Assembly: GCF_003202285.1 (NCBI RefSeq)
Contig: NZ_MASW01000005.1
Coordinates: forward strand, 248,001 to 312,000
DNA length: 64,000 nucleotides
Source of the DNA: Prauserella muralis
GTDB lineage: Bacteria; Actinomycetota; Actinomycetes; Mycobacteriales; Pseudonocardiaceae
Direction of reading: 5' to 3'
Shown here: positions 36,448-44,982 of the stretch, in pieces
Layout of the letters: every line of letters starts with the position of its first letter
How positions within the stretch are numbered: the stretch's first letter is position 1
Made by a program: the position numbers and the translations under genes
Notes under the pieces: model-generated
Database searches by the model: none
The model's input: only the letters and a program-made list of their open reading frames with translations
What the model was told of the DNA's origin: nothing

Positions 36448-38157
36448 ATGACCTCCGTGACACCGGGGACACCCCGGACCGGACCGGGCGGGGGCGGCCC
36501 CGTCGCCGTGATCGGCAACGGCCCGGTGGGCCAGACCACCGCGCTCCTGCTGGCCCGCTGGGGCATCGACGTGCTGCTGCTGGACAAGCGCCCCGCGCGG
36601 GACCTCGTCGGGTCGAAGGCGATCTGCCAGCAGCGCGACGTGCTCGACATCTGGGAGGCCGTCGGCGCGGGCAGGCGCATCGCCGACGAGGGCGTCACGT
36701 GGACCACCGCGCGGACGTTCTACCGCGACGGCGAGCTGTTCGCCTACACGCTGGCCGAGGCGGGCAGGCCCAGCTTCCCGCCGTTCGTCAACATCTCCCA
36801 GGCCCGCACCGAGGAGATCCTCGACGAGCGCATCGCGGCCGAGCCGCGCATCGACGTCCGCTGGGACCACGAGGTGACCGGCCTGACCCAGCACGCCGAC
36901 GGCGTCGAGCTGACCTGCGGCGATCGCACACTGCACGCCTCCTACGCGGTGGCCTGCGCGGGCGCGCGGGGCGACGACCTGCGCGCGCTGCTCGGCGTGT
37001 CCTTCGCGGGGGACTCCTTCGACGACCGGTTCCTCATCTGCGACATCCGTACCGACCTCCCCGGCTGGAGCACCGAGCGTCGCTTCTACTTCGATCCGGC
37101 GTGGAACCCCGGACGGCAGGTGCTGATCCACCCGTGTCCCGGCTCCACGTTCCGCATCGACTGGCAGGTGCCCGGCGACTACGACCTGGCCGCCGAGGAG
37201 GCCGACGGCCGTCTCGACGAGCGGATCAGGGCGATCATCGGCGACCGTCCCTACGAGATCGTGTGGAAGTCGGTGTACCGGTTCCACTCCCGCGTTGCCG
37301 ACCGGCTGCGCTGCGGCCGCGTCCTGCTCGCGGGCGACTGCGCTCACCTGGTGGCACCGTTCGGGGCGCGCGGGCTGAACTCCGGGGTCGCCGACGCCGA
37401 GAACGCCGCGTGGAAACTGGCCTTCGTGCTCCACGGCTGGGCACCACCGTCCCTTCTGGACTCCTACCACGCCGAACGGCACGCCGCGGCGCGGGAGAAC
37501 CTGGACGTCACGAGCGCGACGATGCGGTTTCTGGTGCCGGGCACCGCCGCCGACCACGCCCGCCGCCGCGCGGTGCTCGACCGCGCCGTCACCGACCCGG
37601 CCGCCCACCCCGAGGTGGACTCCGGGCGGCTGGCGGAGCCGTTCTGGTACGTCGACTCGCCGCTGACCACGCCCGACGCGTCGCGGCCCTTCGCGGGCAG
37701 GCCCCCGCGCGGGCAGGTGCCGCCCGCGGGGCCGGGCATGATCGTGCCGGACAGCCCGGTCACCGTGGCGGGGCGGCAGGGCAGGCTGCGGGAGATCGCG
37801 CGTGACGGGGTGCTGCTGCTGGCCGCGCCCGGCGCCGACGTGGCCGCCGCGCAGCGGGCGGCCCGGGAGCCGGCCGCGCCGGTCCGGGTGCTGCGGCTGG
37901 CGGAGATCGACCCGGCGGGTGAGCTCACCGAGGCGCTCGGCGCCCGCGCCGGCGAGGTGTGGATCGTCCGGCCCGACGCCCACGTCGCCGCCGTCGCCGC
38001 GGGCGCGGACGCGATCCGCCCCGCCGTGCGCCGCAGCCTCGGGCTCAGCGGGGGAGGCGGCGCCAGACGGCCCGGGGCAGCAGGCGCATCAGCGCGAACA
38101 CCGGGCGCAGGATCGGCGGCACCCACACCACCGCCCGGCCCTGCCGCAGCGCGCTGA
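36448..38157 (+). CDS. Class A FAD-dependent aromatic monooxygenase (MhpA/PheA type)
   Basis: A 569-residue flavoprotein hydroxylase: FAD fold VIGNGPVGQTTALLLARWG, the middle substrate/FAD region, and LLAGDCAHLVAPFGARGLNSGVADAENAAWKL, the GD motif of class A hydroxylases, near 295-325. The C-terminal thioredoxin-like domain follows to about 530. It would use NAD(P)H and O2 to hydroxylate a phenol-type substrate. The last 35 or so residues (glycine/alanine/proline-rich) lie over the 3' end of the convergent reductase gene, so the true conserved protein ends near residue 532 and the tail is an extension. Confidence 0.85.
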   Translation: MTSVTPGTPRTGPGGGGPVAVIGNGPVGQTTALLLARWGIDVLLLDKRPARDLVGSKAICQQRDVLDIWEAVGAGRRIADEGVTWTTARTFYRDGELFAYTLAEAGRPSFPPFVNISQARTEEILDERIAAEPRIDVRWDHEVTGLTQHADGVELTCGDRTLHASYAVACAGARGDDLRALLGVSFAGDSFDDRFLICDIRTDLPGWSTERRFYFDPAWNPGRQVLIHPCPGSTFRIDWQVPGDYDLAAEEADGRLDERIRAIIGDRPYEIVWKSVYRFHSRVADRLRCGRVLLAGDCAHLVAPFGARGLNSGVADAENAAWKLAFVLHGWAPPSLLDSYHAERHAAARENLDVTSATMRFLVPGTAADHARRRAVLDRAVTDPAAHPEVDSGRLAEPFWYVDSPLTTPDASRPFAGRPPRGQVPPAGPGMIVPDSPVTVAGRQGRLREIARDGVLLLAAPGADVAAAQRAAREPAAPVRVLRLAEIDPAGELTEALGARAGEVWIVRPDAHVAAVAAGADAIRPAVRRSLGLSGGGGARRPGAAGASARTPGAGSAAPTPPPGPAAAR

Positions 38158-38788
38158 CGGTGGCGTCGGCGACCTGCGCCGGAGTGCTGGAGAACGGCGC
38201 GGGCGTCATGCCCTCGGTCATCCTGCCGATGACGAAGCCCGGCCGCACCAGCAGCAGTCGCACCCCGCTGCCGGCCAGCGCGTCGGCGAGGCCGCTGGCG
38301 AAGCCGTCCAGCCCGGCCTTGGCGGAGCCGTAGACGTAGTTGGCCCTCCGCACGCGCATCCCGGCGACGGAGGAGAACACCACGAGGGTGCCGCTGCCCT
38401 GCGCCCGCAGCAGGTTCGCCAGGTGGGTCAGGACGCTGACGTGCGCGGTGTAGCCGGTGTGGACGACGGCGAGGGCGTGCGCGGTGTCGCGCTCGGCGCG
38501 CGCCTGGTCGCCCAGCACGCCGAACGCGGTCACCACGACGTCAACGGGCCCGTGGCCGGTGACGATCTCGGTGAGCACGGCCTCGTGGGCGGCCACGTCG
38601 TCGGCGTCGAACTCGACGCGCGTCACCGTGGTGGCGCCCGCCTCGCGCAGGGCCGCCTCCTCGGCGTCCAGGTCGTGGCTGCGCCGGGCCGCCAGCACGA
38701 ACTCCCGCGCACCCTGCCGCGCGAGCCGTACCGCGACGGCCAGGCCGATCTCACTGCGCCCGCCCAGGACGGCGACTGTTCCGGTCAT
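38045..38788 (-). CDS. DprE2-like short-chain reductase
   Basis: A 247-residue SDR. It resembles mycobacterial DprE2 (decaprenylphosphoryl-2-keto-ribose reductase of arabinan synthesis) through LLGG-like start VAVLGGRSEIGLAVAVRLA, VRRANYVYGSAKAGLDGF containing the YxxxK active site, and the basic end RLLPRAVWRRLPR. No dprE1 is adjacent, so it may be a paralogue with another role. ATG at 38786-38788. Its 3' end overlaps the convergent monooxygenase gene by 113 bp. Confidence 0.75.
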   Translation of the reverse strand: MTGTVAVLGGRSEIGLAVAVRLARQGAREFVLAARRSHDLDAEEAALREAGATTVTRVEFDADDVAAHEAVLTEIVTGHGPVDVVVTAFGVLGDQARAERDTAHALAVVHTGYTAHVSVLTHLANLLRAQGSGTLVVFSSVAGMRVRRANYVYGSAKAGLDGFASGLADALAGSGVRLLLVRPGFVIGRMTEGMTPAPFSSTPAQVADATVSALRQGRAVVWVPPILRPVFALMRLLPRAVWRRLPR

Positions 38789-38856
38789 GAGGACGCAGTC
38801 TGCTGGACGGGGGAGCAACCGGCGGCAGGGGGGCGGCACCGCGGCGGGTCGTGGCC

Positions 38857-38909
38857 GAGCCCAAGGTGACCTTCGGTACACATCGGGTACCCAGGGTGCC
38901 CTTCGGCTC
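38857..38909. terminator. Imperfect stem-loop of the GTACCC..GGGCACC family
   Basis: Left arm 38857-38879 and right arm 38885-38909 pair with several mismatches (GAGCC, AAGG, ACC, GGTAC blocks pair). Placed just after the stop of the gene at 38922 (minus), so probably its terminator. The same repeat occurs in perfect form at 60103. Confidence 0.55.
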
Positions 38910-38921
38910 GCCCGCCCGGCG

Positions 38922-39365
38922 CTAGATGGGTGCCGGGATCGTGCACAGCACCTGAGCGACGCCGTGCTCGTCCAGCTCGCGGGCCGACTGGCTGGCCACC
39001 ACCCGGCCGTTGACGCGGATCTCGCAGGTGACCGGCCGGTCGGCGGTGGGGGTGCGGCTGGCGGCGGCCACGGCGATGCCCAGGTAGCTGGTACCGCCCG
39101 CGGGTTCGGTGAAGGCGTGGCGGAACGGCTTGCCGCCGAGCGCCACCTGCGTGCGCGCGTCGCCCCGGGCCACCCGCATCAGCGTGTCACCCGGTCCGGT
39201 GACGGTGACGTCGACGCGGTGCGGCTGCCCGCGGTCCTCCTGCTGCGGCCGGTGCTGGTGCTGCGGTGCGGCCGCGGCCCGGTGCGGGGGCGGAAACGCT
39301 CTGCTCGCGACACCGGCGGCCAGCACGGCCACGGCGACGAGGGCGATGAGCAGCACGCGCCGCAC
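38922..39365 (-). CDS. Exported MmpS-like protein
   Basis: A 147-residue protein with a signal peptide or anchor (RRVLLIALVAVAVLAAGVASRAF) then a histidine/glutamine/proline-rich linker and a beta-rich domain (about 50-147): VTVTGPGDTLMRVARGD, FRHAFTEPAGGTSYLGIAVAAAS, TCEIRVNGRVVASQSA, VLC. The order resembles the MmpS/transport-accessory fold, where two cysteines (here in TCEIRV and QVLCTI) could form a disulfide. No MmpL partner is nearby. GTG start. Confidence 0.55.
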   Translation of the reverse strand: MRRVLLIALVAVAVLAAGVASRAFPPPHRAAAAPQHQHRPQQEDRGQPHRVDVTVTGPGDTLMRVARGDARTQVALGGKPFRHAFTEPAGGTSYLGIAVAAASRTPTADRPVTCEIRVNGRVVASQSARELDEHGVAQVLCTIPAPI

Positions 39366-39437
39366 GGGGGCTCCCTTCGGACGGGCGAGGGGTTCACGGA
39401 TTGTCGCACGTCCGTTACCGCCGAGGATGCGGGAGGG

Positions 39438-40250
39438 TCAGGGCGTCCACGTCAGCGTCACGACGTCGTCGCCGGACGAGCCGAGGTCGCGGATGCCGCC
39501 GCCCGCACGCTCGCGCAGGGCCTCGGCCACCTCGCCCGCACGCTCCCGCGGCAGGCACAGCCGCCTGCGGGTCACGTCGACGAGCGTGCCGAAGTCCGGA
39601 TGCTCCGCCGAGCCGGAGCGCTCCCGCCGCCAGCGCTCGACCGTCGGCGTGATGCCCAGCTCGGCCAGCACCGCGACGGCGTCCTCCGCGGTGGGACCCT
39701 GCGGGCGGGCGAGGCCGTGGAACCGCAGCCACAGATCGTTGAGCGAGGTGAGGGGATGGGCCGCGGCGAGCTCCACCACGACGAGCCTGCGCGCGTGCGC
39801 GGTGAGCGCGGTGAGGAACTCCGTGATGGCGGGGGCGTTGTAGACCACGTGGTGGCACAGCACGACGTGGGCGGGCTCGGTCTCGCCTGCCACGTCCGGC
39901 CACGTGCCGTGCACGGTGACGGCCTCGGCGCCCAGCCGGGCGGCGCGGTGCGCGAACTCGGCGAGCAGCGCGGCGTCGGAGTCGACGGCGGTGATCCGGG
40001 TGGCCCGCGCGGCGAGCGGCAGGCTCGCCGCCCCGGCGCCCGCGCCGACGTCGAGGACCGTGCCCGGCCGCGCGAGCGCCCGCCAGGCCGCCGGAAACGA
40101 CGCGCCCTCCGGCTCGGCGACGAGCGCGTCGGCCCGGCGGGTGAACACGTGCCGCGGCAGCACCCACGGCGAGTCCTCGGCGGCCGCGAGGATCGGCTCC
40201 GGAATGCGCCACGCGCGCAGCTGCTCCGCCCAGTGCTCACTCGCGGTCAT
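39438..40250 (-). CDS. Class I SAM-dependent methyltransferase
   Basis: A 270-residue protein with motif I VLDVGAGAGAASLPLA at about 65-80, an acidic ITAVDSD loop, and HVVLCHHVVYNA as motif IV. Substrate unknown; small-molecule methyltransferases of this kind are common in actinomycetes. ATG at 40248-40250. Divergent from an MBL hydrolase (47 bp between). Confidence 0.78.
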   Translation of the reverse strand: MTASEHWAEQLRAWRIPEPILAAAEDSPWVLPRHVFTRRADALVAEPEGASFPAAWRALARPGTVLDVGAGAGAASLPLAARATRITAVDSDAALLAEFAHRAARLGAEAVTVHGTWPDVAGETEPAHVVLCHHVVYNAPAITEFLTALTAHARRLVVVELAAAHPLTSLNDLWLRFHGLARPQGPTAEDAVAVLAELGITPTVERWRRERSGSAEHPDFGTLVDVTRRRLCLPRERAGEVAEALRERAGGGIRDLGSSGDDVVTLTWTP

Positions 40251-40297
40251 CCCGCTCCTTCCCGGAGCCGCCGCCCCGCGGTCGCTACCATCGGGCC

Positions 40298-41008
40298 ATG
40301 CCCGACCGCCTGTACTTCCGGCAGCTGCTCGCGGGACGCGACTTCGCCGTCGGCGACCCCGTCGCCACCCAGATGCGCAACTTCGCCTACCTGATCGGCG
40401 ACCGCGAGACCGGTGAAGCGGTGGTGGTCGACCCCGCCTACGCCGTGGGCGACCTGCTGGACGCGCTGGCCGCCGACGACATGCGGCTCACCGGGGTGCT
40501 GGCCACGCACCATCATCCCGACCACGTCGGCGGCGAGATGATGGGCTTCTCGCTCACCGGCATCGCCGAGCTGCTGGCCCGCGAACAGGTGCCGGTGCAC
40601 GTCGCGCGCGCCGAGTCCGAGTGGGTCCGGCGCACCACCGGCGTGTCCGAGACCGACCTTGTCGCCCATGATCACGACGAGCGGCTCGACGTCGGTGCCA
40701 TCGGCATCCGCCTGCTGCACACGCCCGGCCACACGCCGGGCAGCCAGTGCTTCCTCGTGGACGGGCGCCTCGTCGCCGGCGACACGCTGTTCCTGGAGGG
40801 CTGTGGCCGCACCGACTTCCCCGGCGGCGACGCCGACGCCATGTTCCGGAGCCTGCAGTGGCTGGCGGGCCTTGCCGGCGACCCCGTGGTGTATCCGGGG
40901 CACATGTACTCGGCCGAGCCGAGCGCGGCCCTGTCGCGGGTGCGCGAGCAGAACTTCGTGTTCCGCCCCCGGTCGCTGGAGGAGTGGCGGGTGATGTTCG
41001 GCGGCTGA
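40298..41008 (+). CDS. Metallo-beta-lactamase-fold hydrolase (glyoxalase II/persulfide dioxygenase-like)
   Basis: A 236-residue MBL protein with a complete metal set: THHHPDHVGG (HxHxDH) at about 68-77, HTPGHTPGSQCFL, GDTLF and YPGH. The core and length fit glyoxalase II-like hydrolases or persulfide dioxygenases (ETHE1), but the latter's substrate cannot be told from sequence alone. ATG at 40298. Confidence 0.8.
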   Translation: MPDRLYFRQLLAGRDFAVGDPVATQMRNFAYLIGDRETGEAVVVDPAYAVGDLLDALAADDMRLTGVLATHHHPDHVGGEMMGFSLTGIAELLAREQVPVHVARAESEWVRRTTGVSETDLVAHDHDERLDVGAIGIRLLHTPGHTPGSQCFLVDGRLVAGDTLFLEGCGRTDFPGGDADAMFRSLQWLAGLAGDPVVYPGHMYSAEPSAALSRVREQNFVFRPRSLEEWRVMFGG

Positions 41009-41016
41009 GCCCACGC

Positions 41017-41403
41017 TCATGCCCTGCCCAGCACCCGGTCGATCCTGATCTCGATCACGACCCGCTCCGGGTTGACTCTCGGCTGCCGCTGGTAGCGCCG
41101 CGCGTAGCGGTCCTCGGCGTCGCGCACCGACTCCGGGTCGTCGCGGACCACGGCCGTGCCCTCCAGCGTCGACCAGCGGCGCCGGTCCACCTGGCACAGC
41201 GCCACCCGCGCGCCGTCCGCGCCGCCGCGGCGCACGTTGCGGGCCTTGACGCTGCCCCGCGAGCAGATCACGCGCGCGATCGCGAACGCCTCGTCCACCG
41301 TCACCCCCACCGGCACGACGTGGGGACCGCCGTCGGCCCGCAACGTGGTCAGCGTGCTCAGGTGCCGCTCGCTCCAGAACTCGATCAGCGCATCGCTCGG
41401 CAT
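41017..41403 (-). CDS. F420/FMN-binding split-barrel protein (FDOR-B type)
   Basis: A 128-residue protein of the actinobacterial F420-dependent PPOX-like group: [63 protein letters not shown]. Such proteins reduce small substrates with F420H2 or act on biliverdin/pyridoxamine-like molecules. ATG at 41401-41403. Convergent with the MBL hydrolase, 8 bp apart. Confidence 0.8.
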   Translation of the reverse strand: MPSDALIEFWSERHLSTLTTLRADGGPHVVPVGVTVDEAFAIARVICSRGSVKARNVRRGGADGARVALCQVDRRRWSTLEGTAVVRDDPESVRDAEDRYARRYQRQPRVNPERVVIEIRIDRVLGRA

Positions 41404-41412
41404 GCCGCCAGC

Positions 41413-41742
41413 CTAGGAGGTCCTCACCCATGACCTGACTCGCCTCGAGTACCGGGCACGGGCAGTGGGACGGTGTGGCGGTGCCGGCGAAGGTTGGATT
41501 CCGGGGCGCTGTTGTCCCGGCGGCGTCGGTGGTGTGGTCGTCGGTCCGGTGGCCCGGGCGCCGCCGCCGCGCCGCGGCCAGCACCGCCACACACACCTCA
41601 GCAGCCGCGCGACCCGGGTTGCGGGTGAACGCGGCCAGCAGCTCACTGTCGCGCAGCCGCACCACCTCACGGGCGGCGCGCGCGGCCTCGCGGGCAGGAA
41701 CAGGGTCCCCGCCTCGCTGGTGCGTCTCACGAACTCGGCCAC
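41413..41742 (-). pseudogene. Decayed SOS-box gene
   Basis: From a GTG at 41740-41742 the first 15 codons read MAEFVRRTSEAGTLF, then sense in this frame becomes Cys/Trp/Pro-rich. The neighbouring frame reads PAREAARAAREVVRLRDSEL, then LLAAFTRNPGRAAAEVCVAV, which looks like a true helical protein, so a frameshift near 41695 is likely. No HNH or other domain can be named. A perfect LexA box lies 20 bp upstream with the same flank as at 15178, so this may be a second relic of the 13E12 type. The rest of 41404-41881 has no other gene. Confidence 0.45.
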
Positions 41743-41761
41743 ACCACCACCCTACCGTGAT

Positions 41762-41777
41762 TCGAACACACGTTCGA
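41762..41777. promoter_or_regulatory. Perfect LexA (SOS) box
   Basis: TCGAACACACGTTCGA is an exact match to TCGAACNNNNGTTCGA. It is followed by TTACACGATCGAGT, nearly the same flank as at 15193-15205. Confidence 0.85.
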
Positions 41778-41881
41778 TTACACGATCGAGTTATCTGACC
41801 AGCGTGTCCGGTGGCACGGCCAGCGCCACAGCACGGACTGGCGCGTCGGTCGCGCAGTCCATACCTGATCTGCGGCCGTGG

Positions 41882-42679
41882 TCAGGCCTTGTAGCCGAGC
41901 AGTGCGGAGAGCTCGCGGGCACCCGCGGTGACCATCTCGGCGAGTTCGCCGCTGCTCTGTTCGCGGAACCGCATCTCCGGGATCGTCAGGCACAGGCTGC
42001 CCACCGCGTAGCCGTCGGGGCCGAGGATCGGCGCCGCCAGGCCGCGCGAGCCCGGGATCTTCTGGTTCTTCGTGTAGGCGTAGCCCTGCTCGCGGATCTG
42101 GGCCAGCTCCCGGCGCATCGCGACGGCGCCGGGCATCCGTTCGCCGGTGACCGGTGAGGGCTCGCGCTCGGCGAGGATCGCCTCGACGTCCTCGGGCGGC
42201 AGGAACGCCAGGATCGCGCGCCCCGAGGACCCCCATGCCACCGACACCGGTGTGTTGAGCTCGATCCGGTAGGACAGCGGGTTGGGGGAGGTGTGCTCGG
42301 CGGCGAAGGTCATCCGCCGTTGCCCCGGCAGGTAGATCCCGAGCAGGCACGCCTCCTCGCTGCGCGCGACCACCCTGGCCATCACGGGCCGCGCGAGGTT
42401 CACCAGGCTGCGCCTGCTCACCAGCAGCGCCCCCAGTCGCTGGCACTCCCGGCTGGGCCGCCAGTGCCTGTTCACCGGGTCGCATTCGACCATGTCCTCC
42501 TGCGCCAGCAGGTCCAGCAGACGATGGACGGTGGGCCTGGGCAGCCGGACGTCCTCGGCCAGCTCGGCGACGGTGACGTCGCGGTCGGCCTCGATGACCG
42601 CCCTCAGCAGCGCCACGGTCCGCGCCACGGTTCCGGTCGGCGGCGTCTGGTCGTCTCGCACAGCGAATGACCGTACCAC
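41882..42679 (-). CDS. IclR-family regulator 1
   Basis: A 265-residue regulator: winged helix (about 15-75; VTVAELAEDVRLPRPTVHRLLDLLAQEDMVE) and IclR effector domain (about 90-262; TSPNPLSYRIELNTPVSVAWGSSGRAILAFL). IclR effector domains bind small carboxylic acids. Divergent from the MHS transporter operon; two copies of CCACTSAGCRGACA lie in the gap. Start GTG at 42677-42679, or a GTG six codons on. Confidence 0.88.
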   Translation of the reverse strand: MVRSFAVRDDQTPPTGTVARTVALLRAVIEADRDVTVAELAEDVRLPRPTVHRLLDLLAQEDMVECDPVNRHWRPSRECQRLGALLVSRRSLVNLARPVMARVVARSEEACLLGIYLPGQRRMTFAAEHTSPNPLSYRIELNTPVSVAWGSSGRAILAFLPPEDVEAILAEREPSPVTGERMPGAVAMRRELAQIREQGYAYTKNQKIPGSRGLAAPILGPDGYAVGSLCLTIPEMRFREQSSGELAEMVTAGARELSALLGYKA

Positions 42680-42689
42680 TCAGCAGACA
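42676..42689. promoter_or_regulatory. IclR operator candidate, copy 1
   Basis: CCACTCAGCAGACA, 12 of 14 identical to copy 2 at 42785; overlaps the start region of the iclR gene. Confidence 0.45.
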
Positions 42690-42784
42690 CTCTCCGCGGC
42701 GGCTCGGCGGTGCAGTCGTCGTTGACACGCAGCGGGCCAGACCTTAGCGTGTCCGTCAATGCGTCCGGTGAACGATGCGAATGT

Positions 42785-42798
42785 CCACTGAGCGGACA
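42785..42798. promoter_or_regulatory. IclR operator candidate, copy 2
   Basis: CCACTGAGCGGACA lies inside TGTCC-N7-GGACA, an inverted repeat 31 bp before the MHS transporter start. Pseudo-palindromes of this form are usual for IclR regulators. Confidence 0.6.
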
Positions 42799-42829
42799 AC
42801 GCCGGAGCTGAGTTTGAGGAGTCGATGAG

Positions 42830-44167
42830 ATGACAACGCTGTCTTCCGCCCAGATCGGGCGAGCACGGCGAAAGACCGCCGTTGCCGCGGGCATCGGCAA
42901 CTTCATGGAGTGGTTCGACTTCGCCGTCTACGGTTTCTTCGCCTCGACCATGGGCACCGTCTTCTTCCCCGGAAGCGATCCCACGGTCGGCCTGCTCGCC
43001 TCGCTGGCGGTGTTCGGCGTCGCGTTCTTCTTCCGCCCTGTCGGCGGGTTCGTCCTCGGCTCCCTCGGGGACCGCCGCGGCCGCCGGTTCGCCCTGTCCT
43101 TCTCGGTGCTCATGATGGGCGCCACCACCACGCTCATCGGCGTGCTGCCCAGCTACGCCCAGGTCGGCGTGCTGGCCCCGGCCCTGCTCGTCGTCCTGCG
43201 CTGTGCGCAGGGCTTCTCGGCGGGCGGGGAGTGGACCGGCTCGGCCGCGTTCCTGCTGGAGACCACCCCGCGCCACCGCAGGGGCGTGTTCGGCAGCATC
43301 ATCTCCGGCACGGCCGCGCTGGCGACGCTGGCGGGCAGCGGCGTGGCGCTGCTGCTGGAGTCCGTGCTCACCGACGAGCAGATGACGACGTGGGGCTGGC
43401 GGCTGCCGTTCCTGCTCGCCGCGCCGCTGGGCCTCATCGGCCTGTACGTGCGGCTGAAGCTGGACGAGACCCCGGTCTTCCAGGAGCTCAAGGCGCTCAA
43501 CAAGGTCGCGGAGAGGCCGCTGCGCAACGCGGGCAAGCGCGATCTCAAGCCGATCCTGCTGACGCTGGCCATCGCCGCCGTGCAGGGCCTCGGCTTCTAC
43601 TACCTGGCCACGTACGTGGTCAACTACCTGACGCAGACCGTGGAACTGGCCCGTCCCGCGGCACTGGGGCTGAGCGGGCTCGGGCTGGCCATCTACGCCT
43701 GCCTGTGCCCGGTCGCCGGAGCGATCTCGGACCGCTACGGGCGGCGCCGCGTCAACCTGGCGGGCAGCGTCGGCTACGTGGTGCTCGGCCTGCCCGCGTT
43801 CGTGCTGATGGGGCAGGGCGGGTTCGTGCCGGTGCTGCTCGGGCTGCTGCTGCTCATCGTGCCGCAGTCGCTGGTCAGCGTCACGACCGTGGTCATGCTC
43901 GTGGAGCTGTTCCCGGCCGCCACGCGCTCGGCCGGCAGCGCCACCGGATTCAACATCGCGCTGGCGTTCATCGCCGGCCCCGGCCCGTTCATCGCCAGCG
44001 CCATCGCCAGCGCCACCGGCAGCAGCGTGCTCCCGGCCTCCTACCTCGTGCTCGTCGCGCTGCTGGCCACCGTGTTCCTGGCCAGGCACCTGCCCGAGAC
44101 GGCGGGCCGCGACATCAGCGCCGAGGCCGGCGAGCAGCAGGCGCAGGCCGCGCCGAAGGCGGTCTGA
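42830..44167 (+). CDS. MHS-family (MFS) organic-acid:H+ symporter
   Basis: A 445-residue transporter with 12 helices. GNFMEWFDFAVYGFF at the start, RPVGGFVLGSLGDRRGRR in loop 2-3, and QGFSAGGEWTGSAAFLLE are marks of the metabolite:H+ symporter (ProP/KgtP/ShiA) family, which carries ketoacids, shikimate, protocatechuate-like acids or betaines. First gene of the operon 42830-49264; GAGG before ATG. Its stop abuts the GTG of the next gene directly. Confidence 0.9.
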   Translation: MTTLSSAQIGRARRKTAVAAGIGNFMEWFDFAVYGFFASTMGTVFFPGSDPTVGLLASLAVFGVAFFFRPVGGFVLGSLGDRRGRRFALSFSVLMMGATTTLIGVLPSYAQVGVLAPALLVVLRCAQGFSAGGEWTGSAAFLLETTPRHRRGVFGSIISGTAALATLAGSGVALLLESVLTDEQMTTWGWRLPFLLAAPLGLIGLYVRLKLDETPVFQELKALNKVAERPLRNAGKRDLKPILLTLAIAAVQGLGFYYLATYVVNYLTQTVELARPAALGLSGLGLAIYACLCPVAGAISDRYGRRRVNLAGSVGYVVLGLPAFVLMGQGGFVPVLLGLLLLIVPQSLVSVTTVVMLVELFPAATRSAGSATGFNIALAFIAGPGPFIASAIASATGSSVLPASYLVLVALLATVFLARHLPETAGRDISAEAGEQQAQAAPKAV

Positions 44168-44950
44168 GTGGACGCCTACGAGGTGCTGGCCGTGCGCTAC
44201 GCCACGCGCGAGACCGTGGCCAGCCAGGTGTATCTCAACCACCACGTCTACGCGGAGCCGGACCGTCCGATGAGGATGGACTACTTCTTCTGGGTGCTGC
44301 GCAACGACGTCCGCACCATCGTGGTGGACACCGGGTTCACCCCGCAGGTCGGCGACCGGCGTGGGCGCACGACCACCTGCGGTGTGCCGGAGGCGCTGCG
44401 CCGCCTCGGCATCGACCCCGCGGCCGTCGGCCAGGTGGTCGTCACGCACGCCCACTACGACCACGCGGGCAACCTCGGCCTCTTCGGCGCCGCCGAGGTG
44501 CTCATCAGCAACGCGGAGTTCGAGTTCTGGACCGGGCCCTACGCGTGGCGGGTCCAGTTCGGGCACTCGGCCGAACGGGCCGACGTGGAGGAGCTGGCGC
44601 GCCTCGCCCGGGCGGGGCGGCTGACGCGCTTCACCGGCCGCCACCGGCCCGCGCCGGGCGTGGAACTGCAGGAGGTCGGCGGGCACACGCCGGGCCAGGT
44701 GATCGCGCTCGTGCGCGCCGCCGGGGGCACGGTGGTGCTGGCCTCCGACGCGGTGCACTACTACGAGGAACTCGACCGCGACCGGCCGTTCGTCGCGGTG
44801 GCCGACCTGCGCGCGATGTACGCGGGCTTCGACCGGATCCGCGCGCTGGCCGAGGACGCCGTGCTCGTGCCCGGCCACGACCCCGAGGTGCTGACCCGGT
44901 TCCCGCCACTGGACCCCGCCGACCCCGGCTTCGCGGTCCGCGTGGGCTGA
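44168..44950 (+). CDS. MBL-fold lactonase-like hydrolase
   Basis: A 260-residue MBL enzyme of the quorum-quenching lactonase (AiiA/AttM) group: VVDTGFTPQVG, full metal motif VTHAHYDHAGN at about 93-103, LISNAEFEFW, VGGHTPGQV and VPGHDPEV. The family opens lactone rings. GTG start directly follows the transporter stop. In this operon the natural substrate is more likely a catabolic lactone than a signal (inference). Confidence 0.82.
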   Translation: MDAYEVLAVRYATRETVASQVYLNHHVYAEPDRPMRMDYFFWVLRNDVRTIVVDTGFTPQVGDRRGRTTTCGVPEALRRLGIDPAAVGQVVVTHAHYDHAGNLGLFGAAEVLISNAEFEFWTGPYAWRVQFGHSAERADVEELARLARAGRLTRFTGRHRPAPGVELQEVGGHTPGQVIALVRAAGGTVVLASDAVHYYEELDRDRPFVAVADLRAMYAGFDRIRALAEDAVLVPGHDPEVLTRFPPLDPADPGFAVRVG

Positions 44951-44982
44951 CACCGGCAAGGAAGGAAGCGAGGACGAGATCG

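Noticed and set aside
41413-41742. An intact small SOS protein
   Set aside because: The frame with a start codon turns to low-complexity Cys/Trp/Pro sequence, and the protein-like frame has no start, so it is treated as a remnant.
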